From positions 1 to 10,175 of the forward strand of contig JBOHER010000137.1 of the NCBI GenBank assembly GCA_050701115.1: DNA of 10,175 nucleotides, written 5' to 3'. Position numbers and translations under genes: made by a program. Origin of the DNA: JBOHER01 sp050701115 (GTDB lineage: Bacteria > Actinomycetota > Actinomycetes > Mycobacteriales > Pseudonocardiaceae). A model generated the notes under the pieces. The model made no database searches and was not told where the DNA came from. It saw only the letters and a list, made by a program, of their open reading frames with translations. Shown here piece after piece: positions 1 through 8,034 of the stretch. Position 1 is the first letter of the stretch. Each line of letters opens with the position of its first letter.

Positions 1-1329
1 CCTCGTGCCCGCCCGCACAGCGCCCCTGCGCTGCGGGCGGGGGCGGTACGGATCGGGCGCGGGCAAGCGCATCAGACGTCCGAATCTACCCGGCCCCTGG
101 GTGCGCAGCGCAGCCACGGCCTCCGGCTCGTGCCGGGCACAGTTCGCCAGGATTCCGAACAGCAGCAAGGTGATGATCAGCGAGGTGCCGCCGTAGGAGA
201 TCAGGGGCAGCGTGATGCCGGTGACCGGCAACAACCCCACCACGTAACCGATGTTGATGGCAGCCTGGGAGACCAGCCACACGGTGAGGGTGCCTGCGAT
301 CATCCGGATCCACGGGTCCAGGTTGCGGTTGGCGATCCGCAGGCCGACGACGGCAACCCCGCCGAACAACCCGATCACCACCGCACAGCCGAGCAGCCCC
401 AGTTCCTCGCCGATCAACGCGAAGATGAAGTCGTGGTGCACGTTGGGCAGGTAGGCCCATTTGGAGCCGCCCTGCCCGAGCCCTTTGCCGAACAACCCTC
501 CGTCCGCGAGGGCATACAGCGCCTGGTTGGCCTGGTATCCCGCGCCGGAGGAGTCGGCCCCAGGTGACAGGAACGACATCACCCTGGCCAGGCGGTAGTC
601 GGCGATCACCGCGAGCACGATGACGCCCGCCATGGTGCCGCCGAAGATACCGGCGAAGATCCGTTTCGGCGCGCCCGCGAACCACAGCAGCGCGATCAGC
701 ACAACGCCGAGCGTGACCGTGCCCCCCAGGTCCGGCTGCGCCATCACCAGCGCGAACATCAGCAGCGCGACCGGCACCAACGGCACCAGCAGGTGGCGCC
801 ACTGATCGAGCATCCCGATCTTGAGCACCAGGATGTGCGCCCCCCACAGGCCAAGTGCCACCTTGGCCACCTCGACCGGCTGCAGGGAGAACGGACCGAG
901 CACGATCCAGCCCTGCGATCCGTAGACCTCGGTGCCCGCCGGGGTGAGCACCACGAGCAGCAGCACGATCGACACGATGACGGCGGACGACGACAGATTG
1001 CGAATCACCCGCAACGGCAGCCGCAACCCTGCCCAGAACACGATCGACCCGAGCACCACGAACAGCATGTGCTTCCTGAACAGCGAGTACACCGAGTTGG
1101 TCGTCATGGTGGACTGAACCGACGATGCGGACAGCACCATCACCACGCCGATCACAGTGAGCAGCCCGCACAACGCGAGCACGAGGTGGAACGAGGCAAG
1201 GGGCCGGGACAACCACGCGGTCAGGGCGACCCGGGCCGCGCCGAGGCGTCCGGCCGCGCTGCGCTGCCGCTTGCGGCCCTTGTGCGACGCGGCCTTTCCA
1301 GCAGGAGCTGCCTGATCAACTACCGCCAC
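1..1329 (-). CDS. ftsW: FtsW, septal peptidoglycan glycosyltransferase (SEDS family), 3' end cut by window
   Basis: FtsW polymerises lipid II into septal glycan strands in the cytoplasmic membrane, working with the class B penicillin-binding protein FtsI. The frame starts at GTG 1329-1327 and stays open for 443 codons to base 1, so the C-terminus lies outside. About ten hydrophobic segments are visible between residues 47 and 397, after a basic cytoplasmic N-terminus of about 45 residues. The SEDS signature is intact: N359, then LPVTGITLPLISYGGTS at 367-383. The HHDFIFALIGEELG block (298-311) carries D300, which aligns with the catalytic Asp of FtsW/RodA. The tail after 400 is Arg/Pro-rich. 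The start overlaps the murD stop by 14 bp, and a purine-rich GGGGGAG lies just upstream inside murD. FtsW is favoured over RodA because of the dcw context. A long open frame at 86-1216 on the same strand is only a shadow of this gene. Confidence 0.95.
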   Translation of the reverse strand, partial: MAVVDQAAPAGKAASHKGRKRQRSAAGRLGAARVALTAWLSRPLASFHLVLALCGLLTVIGVVMVLSASSVQSTMTTNSVYSLFRKHMLFVVLGSIVFWAGLRLPLRVIRNLSSSAVIVSIVLLLVVLTPAGTEVYGSQGWIVLGPFSLQPVEVAKVALGLWGAHILVLKIGMLDQWRHLLVPLVPVALLMFALVMAQPDLGGTVTLGVVLIALLWFAGAPKRIFAGIFGGTMAGVIVLAVIADYRLARVMSFLSPGADSSGAGYQANQALYALADGGLFGKGLGQGGSKWAYLPNVHHDFIFALIGEELGLLGCAVVIGLFGGVAVVGLRIANRNLDPWIRMIAGTLTVWLVSQAAINIGYVVGLLPVTGITLPLISYGGTSLIITLLLFGILANCARHEPEAVAALRTQGPGRFGRLMRLPAPDPYRPRPQRRGAVRAGTR

Positions 1330-2719
1330 GGCTATGCTCCCCCACCGCAAGGGCACGAACCGCGTCGGCGAACGCCTCGCCCCGATGCTCGTAGTCGCGG
1401 AACATGTCCAGCGATGCGGCGGCAGGCGCCAGCAACACGACGTCCCCCGGCCGTGCCATCGCGCCGGCCGCGCGCACCGCAGCAGTCATGGGGTTATCGT
1501 CACCCGAAAGGAGCTTCCGGACGGGTATATCGGGCGCGTGTCGTTCGAGCGCGGTCGCGATCACGTCCGCATCGACGCCCAGCAACACCGCCCCCCGCAA
1601 CCGCGTTGCGACCTCAGCCACCAGCCCGTCCACGTCGGCGCCCTTGAGCTGGCCACCCGCGATCCACACCACATGCTCGTGCGCGCGCAGCGAACCCGAT
1701 GCCGCGTGCGGGTTGGTCGCCTTCGAGTCGTTGACGTAGCGCACCCCCGCCACCTCGGCGACCTCGACCGCCCGATGGGCGCCGGGTGTGAAGGTGCGCA
1801 GACCCTGCCGGACCGCGTCGGGCGTGACCCCGTAGGCACGGGCGAGGGCGGCGGCAGCCAGCGCGTTGGCCACGTTGTGCGTCCCGTGCGGGGTCACGTC
1901 GGCCACCGTGCCCAGTTCTTCCGCGCTGCGCATGGGGTCAGCGACGAACGCGCGGTCGACCAGCAGGTACTCGACCACACCGAGCTCTCCGGCGCGCGGG
2001 GCGCCGAGGGTGAAACCGATCCGGGCCGCCCCGGGCGCTCCGTACTCGAGGGCCAGGCTCGTCGAGGTCTCGTCCTGGGCGTTGTACACCGCGGTACCCG
2101 CATGGGCGTGGATCTTGCCCTTGGCCGCGGCATAGGAAGCAAGCGAACCGTGCCAATCGAGGTGGTCCTCTGCCACGTTCAGCACCACCGCCGCCAGCGG
2201 CGCCACCGTGCTCGACCAGTGCAGCTGGAAGCTGGACAGCTCCACAGCGAGCACCGGATAGCCTTCGGTCACCGCGTCCAGCACAGCGAAGCCGACATTG
2301 CCGCACGCGATCGCGTTGACACCGCCTGCGCGCAGCATCGACTCCAGCATGCTGACGGTCGTGGTCTTGCCGTTGGTTCCGGTCACCGCCAGCCAGGTGG
2401 GCGGATTCGGCCGGGCATTGCCGAGTCGCCAGGCGAGCTCGACGTCGCCGATCACCTCGATCCCGGCTGCCGCCGCGGTGACCAGCAGCGGGGCGGACGG
2501 TCGCCAGCCCGGGCTGGTCACCACCAGCGAGGTGCCCTCCGGCGGCGCAGCGAGCCCCGGCCTCAGGTCGACCCCGAGGTCCTCGAGCTCGGCAAGGCGG
2601 GCAGCGTCGGCGTCGGTCACGGTGACCTTGGCGCCTGCCTGGGTCAATACGCGCGCGAGGGAGGTACCGGTGACCCCCGCCCCCGCGACGAGAACCGACC
2701 GGCCTGCGAGATCATCCAC
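1316..2719 (-). CDS. murD: MurD, UDP-N-acetylmuramoyl-L-alanine:D-glutamate ligase
   Basis: This cytoplasmic ATP-dependent ligase adds D-glutamate to UDP-MurNAc-L-Ala, the second amino acid of the stem peptide. The 467-residue length is normal for the family. The N-terminal Rossmann-like domain opens with VLVAGAGVTG (9-18). The central ATPase domain has the P-loop TGTNGKTTT (113-121), E160 in ELSSFQL, NVAEDHLDWH (181-190) and K200 in the AAAKGK stretch, at the position of the carbamylated lysine. HNVANAL (281-287) follows. The C-terminal domain has NDSKATNP (330-337). The start is GTG, three bases after the mraY stop, with GGGAGG inside the end of mraY at a good spacing. This tight spacing suggests translational coupling. 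No defects were seen. Confidence 0.97.
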   Translation of the reverse strand: MDDLAGRSVLVAGAGVTGTSLARVLTQAGAKVTVTDADAARLAELEDLGVDLRPGLAAPPEGTSLVVTSPGWRPSAPLLVTAAAAGIEVIGDVELAWRLGNARPNPPTWLAVTGTNGKTTTVSMLESMLRAGGVNAIACGNVGFAVLDAVTEGYPVLAVELSSFQLHWSSTVAPLAAVVLNVAEDHLDWHGSLASYAAAKGKIHAHAGTAVYNAQDETSTSLALEYGAPGAARIGFTLGAPRAGELGVVEYLLVDRAFVADPMRSAEELGTVADVTPHGTHNVANALAAAALARAYGVTPDAVRQGLRTFTPGAHRAVEVAEVAGVRYVNDSKATNPHAASGSLRAHEHVVWIAGGQLKGADVDGLVAEVATRLRGAVLLGVDADVIATALERHAPDIPVRKLLSGDDNPMTAAVRAAGAMARPGDVVLLAPAAASLDMFRDYEHRGEAFADAVRALAVGEHSRGGS

Positions 2720-2722
2720 TGC

Positions 2723-3808
2723 TCAGCCTCCCGCGGCGGCGAGCTGCTCACTGTAGAACAGCCCGAGACCGAACATGCAGCAAATTCCGGCCAGCAGCCA
2801 GAACCGAATGATGACGGTCGTCTCCGCCCATCCCGCCAGCTCGAAGTGGTGATGGAACGGCGCCATCCGGAACAGCCGCCTGCGCGTAGTGCGGAAGACC
2901 GCGATCTGCGCGACGACGGAGACCATCTCGACCACGAACAGGCCGCCGATGACGATCGCGAGCAGCTCGGTACGGGTAGTCATGGACAGGCCCGCGATCA
3001 GGCCACCAAGGGCCAGCGAGCCGGTGTCCCCCATGAAGATCTTGGCGGGCGCCGCGTTCCACCACAGGAAGCCGATGCACGCACCGGTCGCCGCGGCCGC
3101 GACCACGGCGAGATCGAGCGGGTCACGCACGTCGTAGCAGGCGGGCTGGGGCGTGCCCGAGCAGGCCAGCCGACCCTGCCAGAAGGCGATCACCACGTAG
3201 GTGCCCAGCACCATCGCCGATGCGCCACCGGCGAGCCCGTCAAGGCCATCGGTGAAGTTGACCGCGTTGGACCACGCGGAGATCAGCAGGTAGCAGAACA
3301 GGATGAAGATCGGGATCGGGAAGGTGATCAGTGCCAGGTCGCGCACATAGGACAGGTTCACCGACGCGGGCGTGAGCCCCTCTGCGTCGGCGAACTGGAT
3401 GACCAGGACGGCGAAGGCGACGGCGACCACGAACTGGCCGACCAGCTTCGAAGTCTTGCTCAGACCGAGATTGTGCTGCCTACGGATCTTGATGAAGTCG
3501 TCGAGGAAACCGACGATGCCCAGGCCGGTGGCCAGGAACAGCACCAGCAGGCCGGAGGCGGTCGGCCCCCGGCCGTCGTCCGTGCCGATCCAGCGGATCA
3601 GGTGCGCGATGAAGTATCCGGCCAGCATCGCGACGATGATCGCGACGCCACCCATGGTCGGGGTGCCACGCTTGGACTGGTGGCCCCGCGGGCCTTCATC
3701 CCGGATCTCCTGGCCGAAACCCTGTCGAGAGAACACCCCGATGAGATAGGGAGTGAGCATGATCGACACGATCAGGCCTACCGATGCGGCGATCAGAATA
3801 CTGATCAC
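2723..3808 (-). CDS. mraY: MraY, phospho-N-acetylmuramoyl-pentapeptide transferase
   Basis: This integral membrane enzyme transfers phospho-MurNAc-pentapeptide from UDP onto undecaprenyl phosphate to make lipid I. The protein has 361 residues, normal for the family, with about ten hydrophobic segments. Family motifs run in order: KRGTPTMGG (46-54), the Asp pair D103-D104 in FLDDFIK, NFTDGLDGLA (184-193), FMGDTGS (258-264, with D261) and the HHH cluster in PFHHHFE (317-323). A loop with two cysteines (C216 and C224) precedes RDPLDLA; similar loops occur in actinobacterial MraY proteins, from memory. The GTG start shares four bases (GTGA) with the murF stop. Only a weak GGTGGTGA ribosome-binding site precedes it, so re-initiation after murF is likely. 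Confidence 0.97.
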   Translation of the reverse strand: MISILIAASVGLIVSIMLTPYLIGVFSRQGFGQEIRDEGPRGHQSKRGTPTMGGVAIIVAMLAGYFIAHLIRWIGTDDGRGPTASGLLVLFLATGLGIVGFLDDFIKIRRQHNLGLSKTSKLVGQFVVAVAFAVLVIQFADAEGLTPASVNLSYVRDLALITFPIPIFILFCYLLISAWSNAVNFTDGLDGLAGGASAMVLGTYVVIAFWQGRLACSGTPQPACYDVRDPLDLAVVAAAATGACIGFLWWNAAPAKIFMGDTGSLALGGLIAGLSMTTRTELLAIVIGGLFVVEMVSVVAQIAVFRTTRRRLFRMAPFHHHFELAGWAETTVIIRFWLLAGICCMFGLGLFYSEQLAAAGG

Positions 3809-5298
3809 GCGTCACCACCGTTTCGCTCCGCTTCTGCCAGAACGGCGTCCGCGACCCGCCACAACTGGGCAACCTTGGACGCCTTGACGAGCAGGACATC
3901 GTCCGGACGAAGCTCATCGCGCAGCAGCGAGATGGCCGCATCGATGTCCGGCACCAGCACCGACTCCTCTCCCCACGAACCCTCGTGGCTCGCACCCTGA
4001 TGCATCGCGGCGGCCCGCTCGCCGACGACCACCAGCCGGTCGATGTTCAACCGCACCGCGAGCCGTCCGATCTCGTCGTGGGCGGCAACGCTATCGGCAC
4101 CGAGTTCGGCCATCTCACCGAGTACCGCCCATGATCGCCCGGCGGGCCGGCCCGAACTCATCGCGGCGAGCGCCTTGAGCGCGGCGCGCACGGACTCCGG
4201 ATTCGCGTTGTAGGAGTCGTTGAGCACGAGCACACCATCGGCGCGGGTGGTTACCTCCATTCGCCGCTCAGAACGCAGCTGCACCGTGCCGAGCCGCTCG
4301 GCGAGCTCGTGCACCGTGCTGCCCAGTTCGAGCGCGATGGCCGCGGCGACCAAGGCGTTGCCCACCTGGTGCTCGCCGTGCAGTGGCAGGCGCACCGCCG
4401 CCTCACCGCTCGGGCTGACCAGCCGGAAGGACGCGCGAGCCTGCTCATCGAGCTGGACGTCGACGGCGCGGACCTCGGCGGCGGGAGACTCACCGACCAA
4501 CACGACCCGCGCCTGTGTGCGCTCGGCCATGGCCGCGACCAGGGGATCGTCGGCGTTGAGCACGGCAACCCCACCCGCATCGGCGGGAGGCAGCACCTCG
4601 ACGAGTTCACCCTTGGTGGCCGCGATGCCTTCCCGGGAGCCGAACTCACCCACATGCGCGCTGCCCACGTTCAGCACCGCGCCGATGCGCGGCGGCGCGA
4701 TGCGCGCGAGTTCGGCGATGTGGCCGGGTCCGCGAGCCGAGAGTTCCAGCACCAGATGCCGGGTGGTCGTGTCGGCCAGCAGCACCGTCCAGGGATGCCC
4801 GAGTTCGTTGTTGAACGATCCGGGTGGCGCCACGGTCGGACCGAGTGGTTCGAGCACTTGCGCGATGAGGTCCTTGCTGGAGGTCTTGCCGGATGATCCG
4901 GTCACCCCGACCACGATCAGGCCGCCTGCGGCCAGTTCGCCGACCACGTACCGGGCCAGCGCGCCGAGGGCGGCCAGCACCGCGGCGCCGGATCCGTCAG
5001 TATCCCCGGCCAGCGCGACCGAACCCTTGTTCGCCACTCCCTCAGCCGGCGGAGGCACGATCACTGCCGGGGCGTCGACCGCACGCGCGGCCAGCACTCC
5101 CGCTGCACCTGCCGCGACGGCCTGGGCGGCGAAGCTGTGCCCGTCCACGCGTTCGCCCGGTAACGCGACGAACAGCCCGCCCGCCCGCAGCTCGCGCGAA
5201 TCGAACTCGACTGCCGCGGTCACCAACTCGGTGCCGTCGCAGTGGTGCAACCGGCCGCCGACGATCTCGGCGATCTCGGCCAAGGTCAGTGCGATCAC
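3805..5298 (-). CDS. murF: MurF, UDP-MurNAc-tripeptide:D-alanyl-D-alanine ligase
   Basis: MurF completes the cytoplasmic stem pentapeptide by adding the D-Ala-D-Ala dipeptide, with ATP hydrolysis. The 497 residues show the Mur ligase three-domain order. The N-terminal uridine-binding part has the FDSRELRAGGLFVAL block (32-46). The ATPase domain has P-loop TGSSGKTSS (133-141), FNNELG (162-167), E185, NVGSAHVGEFGS (210-221), K229 and HQVGNAL (310-316). The C-terminal domain has NDSYNANP (360-367), GEMAELG (394-400) and KAS (472-474). The NNELG and NDSYNANP blocks separate it from MurE and MurC. The GTG start overlaps the murE TGA in a GTGA arrangement, with GAGG seven bases upstream. Confidence 0.97.
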   Translation of the reverse strand: MIALTLAEIAEIVGGRLHHCDGTELVTAAVEFDSRELRAGGLFVALPGERVDGHSFAAQAVAAGAAGVLAARAVDAPAVIVPPPAEGVANKGSVALAGDTDGSGAAVLAALGALARYVVGELAAGGLIVVGVTGSSGKTSSKDLIAQVLEPLGPTVAPPGSFNNELGHPWTVLLADTTTRHLVLELSARGPGHIAELARIAPPRIGAVLNVGSAHVGEFGSREGIAATKGELVEVLPPADAGGVAVLNADDPLVAAMAERTQARVVLVGESPAAEVRAVDVQLDEQARASFRLVSPSGEAAVRLPLHGEHQVGNALVAAAIALELGSTVHELAERLGTVQLRSERRMEVTTRADGVLVLNDSYNANPESVRAALKALAAMSSGRPAGRSWAVLGEMAELGADSVAAHDEIGRLAVRLNIDRLVVVGERAAAMHQGASHEGSWGEESVLVPDIDAAISLLRDELRPDDVLLVKASKVAQLWRVADAVLAEAERNGGDA

Positions 5299-6890
5299 CC
5301 GGGTACCTCATGTTTCTCGCGCAGAGCCGATGCCAGCTCGTCCCGGTCGGAGAAGGGGTGCACGACACCGGCGATCTCCTGGCCGGTCTCGTGCCCCTTG
5401 CCTGCGATGAGCACCGCATCACCGGGCCCTGCGAGCGACACCGCGTGCACGATCGCGTCCCTGCGGTCGCCGATCTCCAGTACCTCACCGCCGTGGGCCG
5501 GACCCACCGCGCGTGCTCCGGAGAGCACGGCTGCCCTGATCGCGGCTGGATCCTCGCTCCGCGGGTTGTCATCGGTGACGATCAGCACGTCACTGCGCCG
5601 GGCGGCCGCCTCGCCCATCAGGGGCCGCTTACCGGTGTCCCGGTCGCCGCCACAACCAAGCACGGTGATCACGCGGCCGCTGGTTTGCGCGCGCAGCGCA
5701 TCCAGCGCCAAGGCAACCGCGGCCGGTTTGTGCGCGTAGTCGACGACCGCGGTGAACGCCTGCCCCGCATCGATGCGTTCCATCCGGCCGGGCACCTGCA
5801 CACCGGCCAATCCCTCAGCGATCTGCTCGGGCTCGACACCGGTGACGTCCAGGATTGCGGCGGCAAGCAAGGCGTTGGCCACATTGAACTCACCGGGCAA
5901 GGGCAAAGTGGTGCGGATCGCGATGCCACCCGGGCCGTGCAGGACAAAAGACTGTTCACCGGTCGGAGTCGCCGCCAGATCACTGGCCGTCCATGCCGCA
6001 CCGGTCGAGGCGTCCAGTGCGACGGTGATGGAGTGCGGAGTGACCAGCGCCTGGCCCCACGCGCTGTCGATCACCACCACCTCGGTTGTCGACCGTCCGT
6101 CGAAGAGCATCGCCTTGGCCGCGAAGTACTCCGCCATGTCCCGGTGGAAGTCCAGATGGTCCTGCGAGAGGTTGGTGAACGCACCAACTGCGAACCGGGT
6201 GCCGTTGACTCGGCCGAGTGAGAGCGCGTGACTGGACACCTCCATCGGCACGTGCGTGACGCCCTGCTCGGCCATCACCGCGAACAGCGCCTGCAGGTCC
6301 GGCGCCTCCGGGGTGGTGAAATCACTGGCGATCCGCTTTCCCGCGATCCGGGTTTCCACCGTTCCGACCAGGCCTGTCGTCCGGTCGGCGGCCCGCAACC
6401 CGGACTCGACGAGGTAGGCGGTGGTGGTCTTGCCCGACGTACCGGTCACTCCCAGCACCGACAGCGCAAGCGACGGCTCGCCGTAGATCCAGGCGGCCAC
6501 CTCGCCGAGCACGGCGCGGGGGTCGGAATGCACCATGATCGGCACGTGGGCGTCCCGCAGGGCAGCGCGCTCGGCGCCGTCCGGATCGGTGAGCACCGCG
6601 ACCGCACCAGAGGAAAGGGCCTGCGCAGCGAAGTCGGCGCCGTGCGCCCGAGCACCGGGGAGAGCGGCGAACAGGTCACCGGAGAATACTTGCTGGGCGC
6701 GCAAGGTAGTCCCGGAGACATAGGTTTCGCTGCCTGCGGGGTCGTGGATGAGACGGCCGTCAGCGCGCGCGACCAGCGTCGTCAGCGGCACCGGCGCGGT
6801 CCTACGGGGGCGGACAGGTGCCGTGGCCTTCACCGGGCCGTCCGAGACCTGGCCCCGGCTTTCTGGAGTACCGGAACTGTCGAGCGACAC
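5295..6890 (-). CDS. murE: MurE, UDP-MurNAc-L-Ala-D-Glu:meso-diaminopimelate ligase
   Basis: MurE adds the third stem-peptide residue in the cytoplasm. The DNPR motif (441-444, in DNPRSEDP) is the signature associated with meso-diaminopimelate rather than L-lysine, so the wall is predicted to contain meso-DAP. Other motifs are P-loop TGTSGKTTT (149-157), TTPEAPDLQ (192-200), EVSSHAL (217-223), LSQDHLDFH (241-249), K259 at the carbamylated-lysine position (EYFAAKAML), DYAHKP (384-389), GGDRDTGKRP (414-423) and GKGHE (497-501). The 531 residues include a Pro/Arg/Ala-rich N-terminal stretch of about 35 residues before the conserved domain. GTG 6890 is the most upstream start in an open stretch whose next in-frame stop is near 6955, and it has no Shine-Dalgarno sequence. 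Either the mRNA is leaderless or the start is GTG at residue 20, which has GGACGG in front. It is the first gene of this operon in the window. Confidence 0.96.
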   Translation of the reverse strand: MSLDSSGTPESRGQVSDGPVKATAPVRPRRTAPVPLTTLVARADGRLIHDPAGSETYVSGTTLRAQQVFSGDLFAALPGARAHGADFAAQALSSGAVAVLTDPDGAERAALRDAHVPIMVHSDPRAVLGEVAAWIYGEPSLALSVLGVTGTSGKTTTAYLVESGLRAADRTTGLVGTVETRIAGKRIASDFTTPEAPDLQALFAVMAEQGVTHVPMEVSSHALSLGRVNGTRFAVGAFTNLSQDHLDFHRDMAEYFAAKAMLFDGRSTTEVVVIDSAWGQALVTPHSITVALDASTGAAWTASDLAATPTGEQSFVLHGPGGIAIRTTLPLPGEFNVANALLAAAILDVTGVEPEQIAEGLAGVQVPGRMERIDAGQAFTAVVDYAHKPAAVALALDALRAQTSGRVITVLGCGGDRDTGKRPLMGEAAARRSDVLIVTDDNPRSEDPAAIRAAVLSGARAVGPAHGGEVLEIGDRRDAIVHAVSLAGPGDAVLIAGKGHETGQEIAGVVHPFSDRDELASALREKHEVPG

Positions 6891-6897
6891 GGGCCGA

Positions 6898-6903
6898 AGG
6901 TTA
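6898..6903 (-). promoter_or_regulatory. Putative -10 box for a leaderless murE transcript
   Basis: On the minus strand TAACCT matches the actinobacterial TANNNT -10 pattern. Seven bases separate it from the murE GTG, placing the expected transcription start at or next to the first base of the start codon. This fits the lack of any Shine-Dalgarno sequence in front of murE. No convincing -35 hexamer is seen at 16-18 bases spacing, which is common in actinobacteria. The call is inferred from pattern and spacing only. Confidence 0.4.
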
Positions 6904-6914
6904 CCGGCGCGTCG

Positions 6915-6965
6915 GGTGTGACCTGGCTCCGGGTGTATGCGTGTCCGCCTTTTTCACACCGGCGC
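6915..6965. repeat. Small inverted and direct repeats in the divergent intergenic region
   Basis: GGTGTGA at 6915-6921 is matched by its exact reverse complement TCACACC at 6954-6960. The octamer ACCGGCGC occurs at 6903-6910 and again, directly repeated, at 6958-6965. The elements lie between the divergent murE and espG-side transcription units, where an operator would be expected. The 32-base spacing is long for a single protein dimer, so chance in GC-rich DNA is a real alternative. Confidence 0.2.
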
Positions 6966-7029
6966 ACCGGCCGGGATCGCGTCTGGCAGGTTGCGCCCCT
7001 TCCGCCACCGTGAGCGCGCGTGATGGCGG

Positions 7030-7035
7030 TAGGTT
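7030..7035 (+). promoter_or_regulatory. Possible -10 box for the rightward small-gene/espG unit
   Basis: TAGGTT fits TANNNT and lies 41 bases before the candidate GTG at 7077, leaving a leader of about 35 bases that contains an AAGGGGG ribosome-binding site at 7065-7071. No clear -35 is present. The same 41-base distance separates the -10 candidate and start codon of the 154-aa gene further right, which gives mild support. Confidence 0.25.
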
Positions 7036-7076
7036 CGGACAAGTCAGACGATCATGAGCACGGCAAGGGGGCCGCG

Positions 7077-7219
7077 GTGGACACTGTGGCGGCGATCGAC
7101 GCCGCACCGCACGACATCGCGACCATTCGACAGGCCGGACACCGGGAGACACCGGCCAGATCGCGGTTAAGGTGATCAACGACTATGGCGATGAGGTTAT
7201 GAAGGTTTTCGAGGTATGA
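7077..7219 (+). pseudogene. Short ORF upstream of espG, apparently broken by a frameshift
   Basis: Two coding-looking halves lie in different frames. From GTG 7077, with AAGGGGG five bases upstream, the frame reads VDTVAAIDAAPHDIATIRQA and then degrades, stopping at 7175. From about 7142 a second frame, one base back, reads GDTGQIAVKVINDYGDEV and then MKVFEV, ending at TGA 7217-7219. The second frame has no good start of its own. Restoring one base near 7138-7150 would give a protein of about 47 residues whose stop overlaps the ribosome-binding site of espG, as expected for a coupled upstream gene. An ATG at 7023, in the first frame, would add 18 residues. I do not recognise the product. Alternatives are a sequencing error, a real loss-of-function mutation, or no gene at all. 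Confidence 0.35.
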
Positions 7220-7232
7220 GGGGGCTCGTCTG

Positions 7233-8009
7233 ATGCCGTGCTCGCTGCCGCTGCCCGCGGTCGGGGTTCTGTTCGCGGATCTGGAGCTGGGGCGGGTGCC
7301 GCAGCCGTTCGAGGTTCCGCATGTCAGTACCGAACTGGACCAGCGCGCGCAGATCCGGGACGCGGTGTATCGAACGCTCGCCAACCGTGGGCTCGCCCGA
7401 GGCAGCCGGCTGCACCCCGATGTGGAGGACATGCTGGTCACCTTCGCCCGCGCGCCGCTCGCGATCGCCATCGCGGGCGAGCTCGACCGGTCCGGCCACG
7501 ACGGTGGTGAGCCGTTGTTCGCCCGCGCGTGTTCGGACGGCCGGGACGCATTCATGGTGGTTCAGCGCGGGACCATGCTGGTGTTCACCGAGATCCGGCC
7601 CACCGCGATGGCGGACGCGGCCGTGGACCTGCTGCCCGACATTCGGCAGGCGATGGGTGGCCCGGTCAGCATCCCGGCAACCGCACCCGCACCAGCAGCA
7701 GCCGATGACGAGTATTACGACCCCTTCGCCAGGATGCGGGAGCAGCGGCCATCCGCGCAGCATCGCGCGTTGCAGCGGATCGTTTCTCAGCCGATCCTGA
7801 GCATCGGGGCGTTCACCCCGACGGTGGCCGCGCAGAGCGGGTCCTCGGCGCCCGTGGTGTGGCTGGACACCGTTCAGGAGATCGATCAGCGGCCGGGCCG
7901 GCATTTCGCAACCTCCCGGCAAGGCCCGGACGGCAAGACCTGGACCACCTACACCCCCGGCGACAACGCCCGGATCGCGCACTACCTGCGGGAGCACGTT
8001 GGCCCGTAG
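7233..8009 (+). CDS. EspG-family T7SS-associated chaperone-like protein
   Basis: EspG proteins are cytoplasmic chaperones that, in mycobacteria, bind the helical tip of PPE partners and keep PE/PPE substrates soluble for ESX export. This 258-residue protein has an N-terminal block LPLPAVGVLFADLELG (5-20), then FEVPH and an Arg/Glu-rich helix with AVYRTLANRGLA (44-55). A basic, aromatic C-terminus follows: GRHFATSRQGPDGKTWTTY (222-240) and DNARIAHYL (244-252). This layout matches EspG-like proteins of non-mycobacterial actinomycetes. An Ala/Pro linker (148-158) separates the halves. No signal peptide or membrane segment is present. ATG 7233 follows GGGGG at 7220-7224 by eight bases, directly after the stop of the putative broken small gene. 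A PPE/WXG-like gene lies 1.2 kb downstream as a candidate client. The assignment rests on family resemblance, with no search made. Confidence 0.72.
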   Translation: MPCSLPLPAVGVLFADLELGRVPQPFEVPHVSTELDQRAQIRDAVYRTLANRGLARGSRLHPDVEDMLVTFARAPLAIAIAGELDRSGHDGGEPLFARACSDGRDAFMVVQRGTMLVFTEIRPTAMADAAVDLLPDIRQAMGGPVSIPATAPAPAAADDEYYDPFARMREQRPSAQHRALQRIVSQPILSIGAFTPTVAAQSGSSAPVVWLDTVQEIDQRPGRHFATSRQGPDGKTWTTYTPGDNARIAHYLREHVGP

Positions 8010-8034
8010 ATGGGGCGAGGCAAGCAGGGAACCG

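Noticed and set aside
86..1216. A 376-codon minus-strand frame within the ftsW region
   Set aside because: It is out of frame with the membrane-spanning FtsW reading that carries the SEDS motifs, and its product is Arg/Gly/Ala-rich with no family signature.
1334..4000. An 888-codon open frame on the plus strand, antisense to murD and mraY
   Set aside because: It lies opposite two strongly supported genes, has Arg/His/Gln/Gly-rich composition typical of GC-rich antisense frames, and shows no domain.
6915..6960. CRP/GlxR-type operator suggested by TGTGA and TCACA half-sites
   Set aside because: The half-sites are 34 bases apart, whereas such sites need about six; kept only as generic repeats.
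7054..7170. A 38-codon ORF from ATG 7054
   Set aside because: It has no ribosome-binding site, its product is Arg/Thr/Pro-rich like a shadow frame, and it overlaps the better coding signal starting at GTG 7077.
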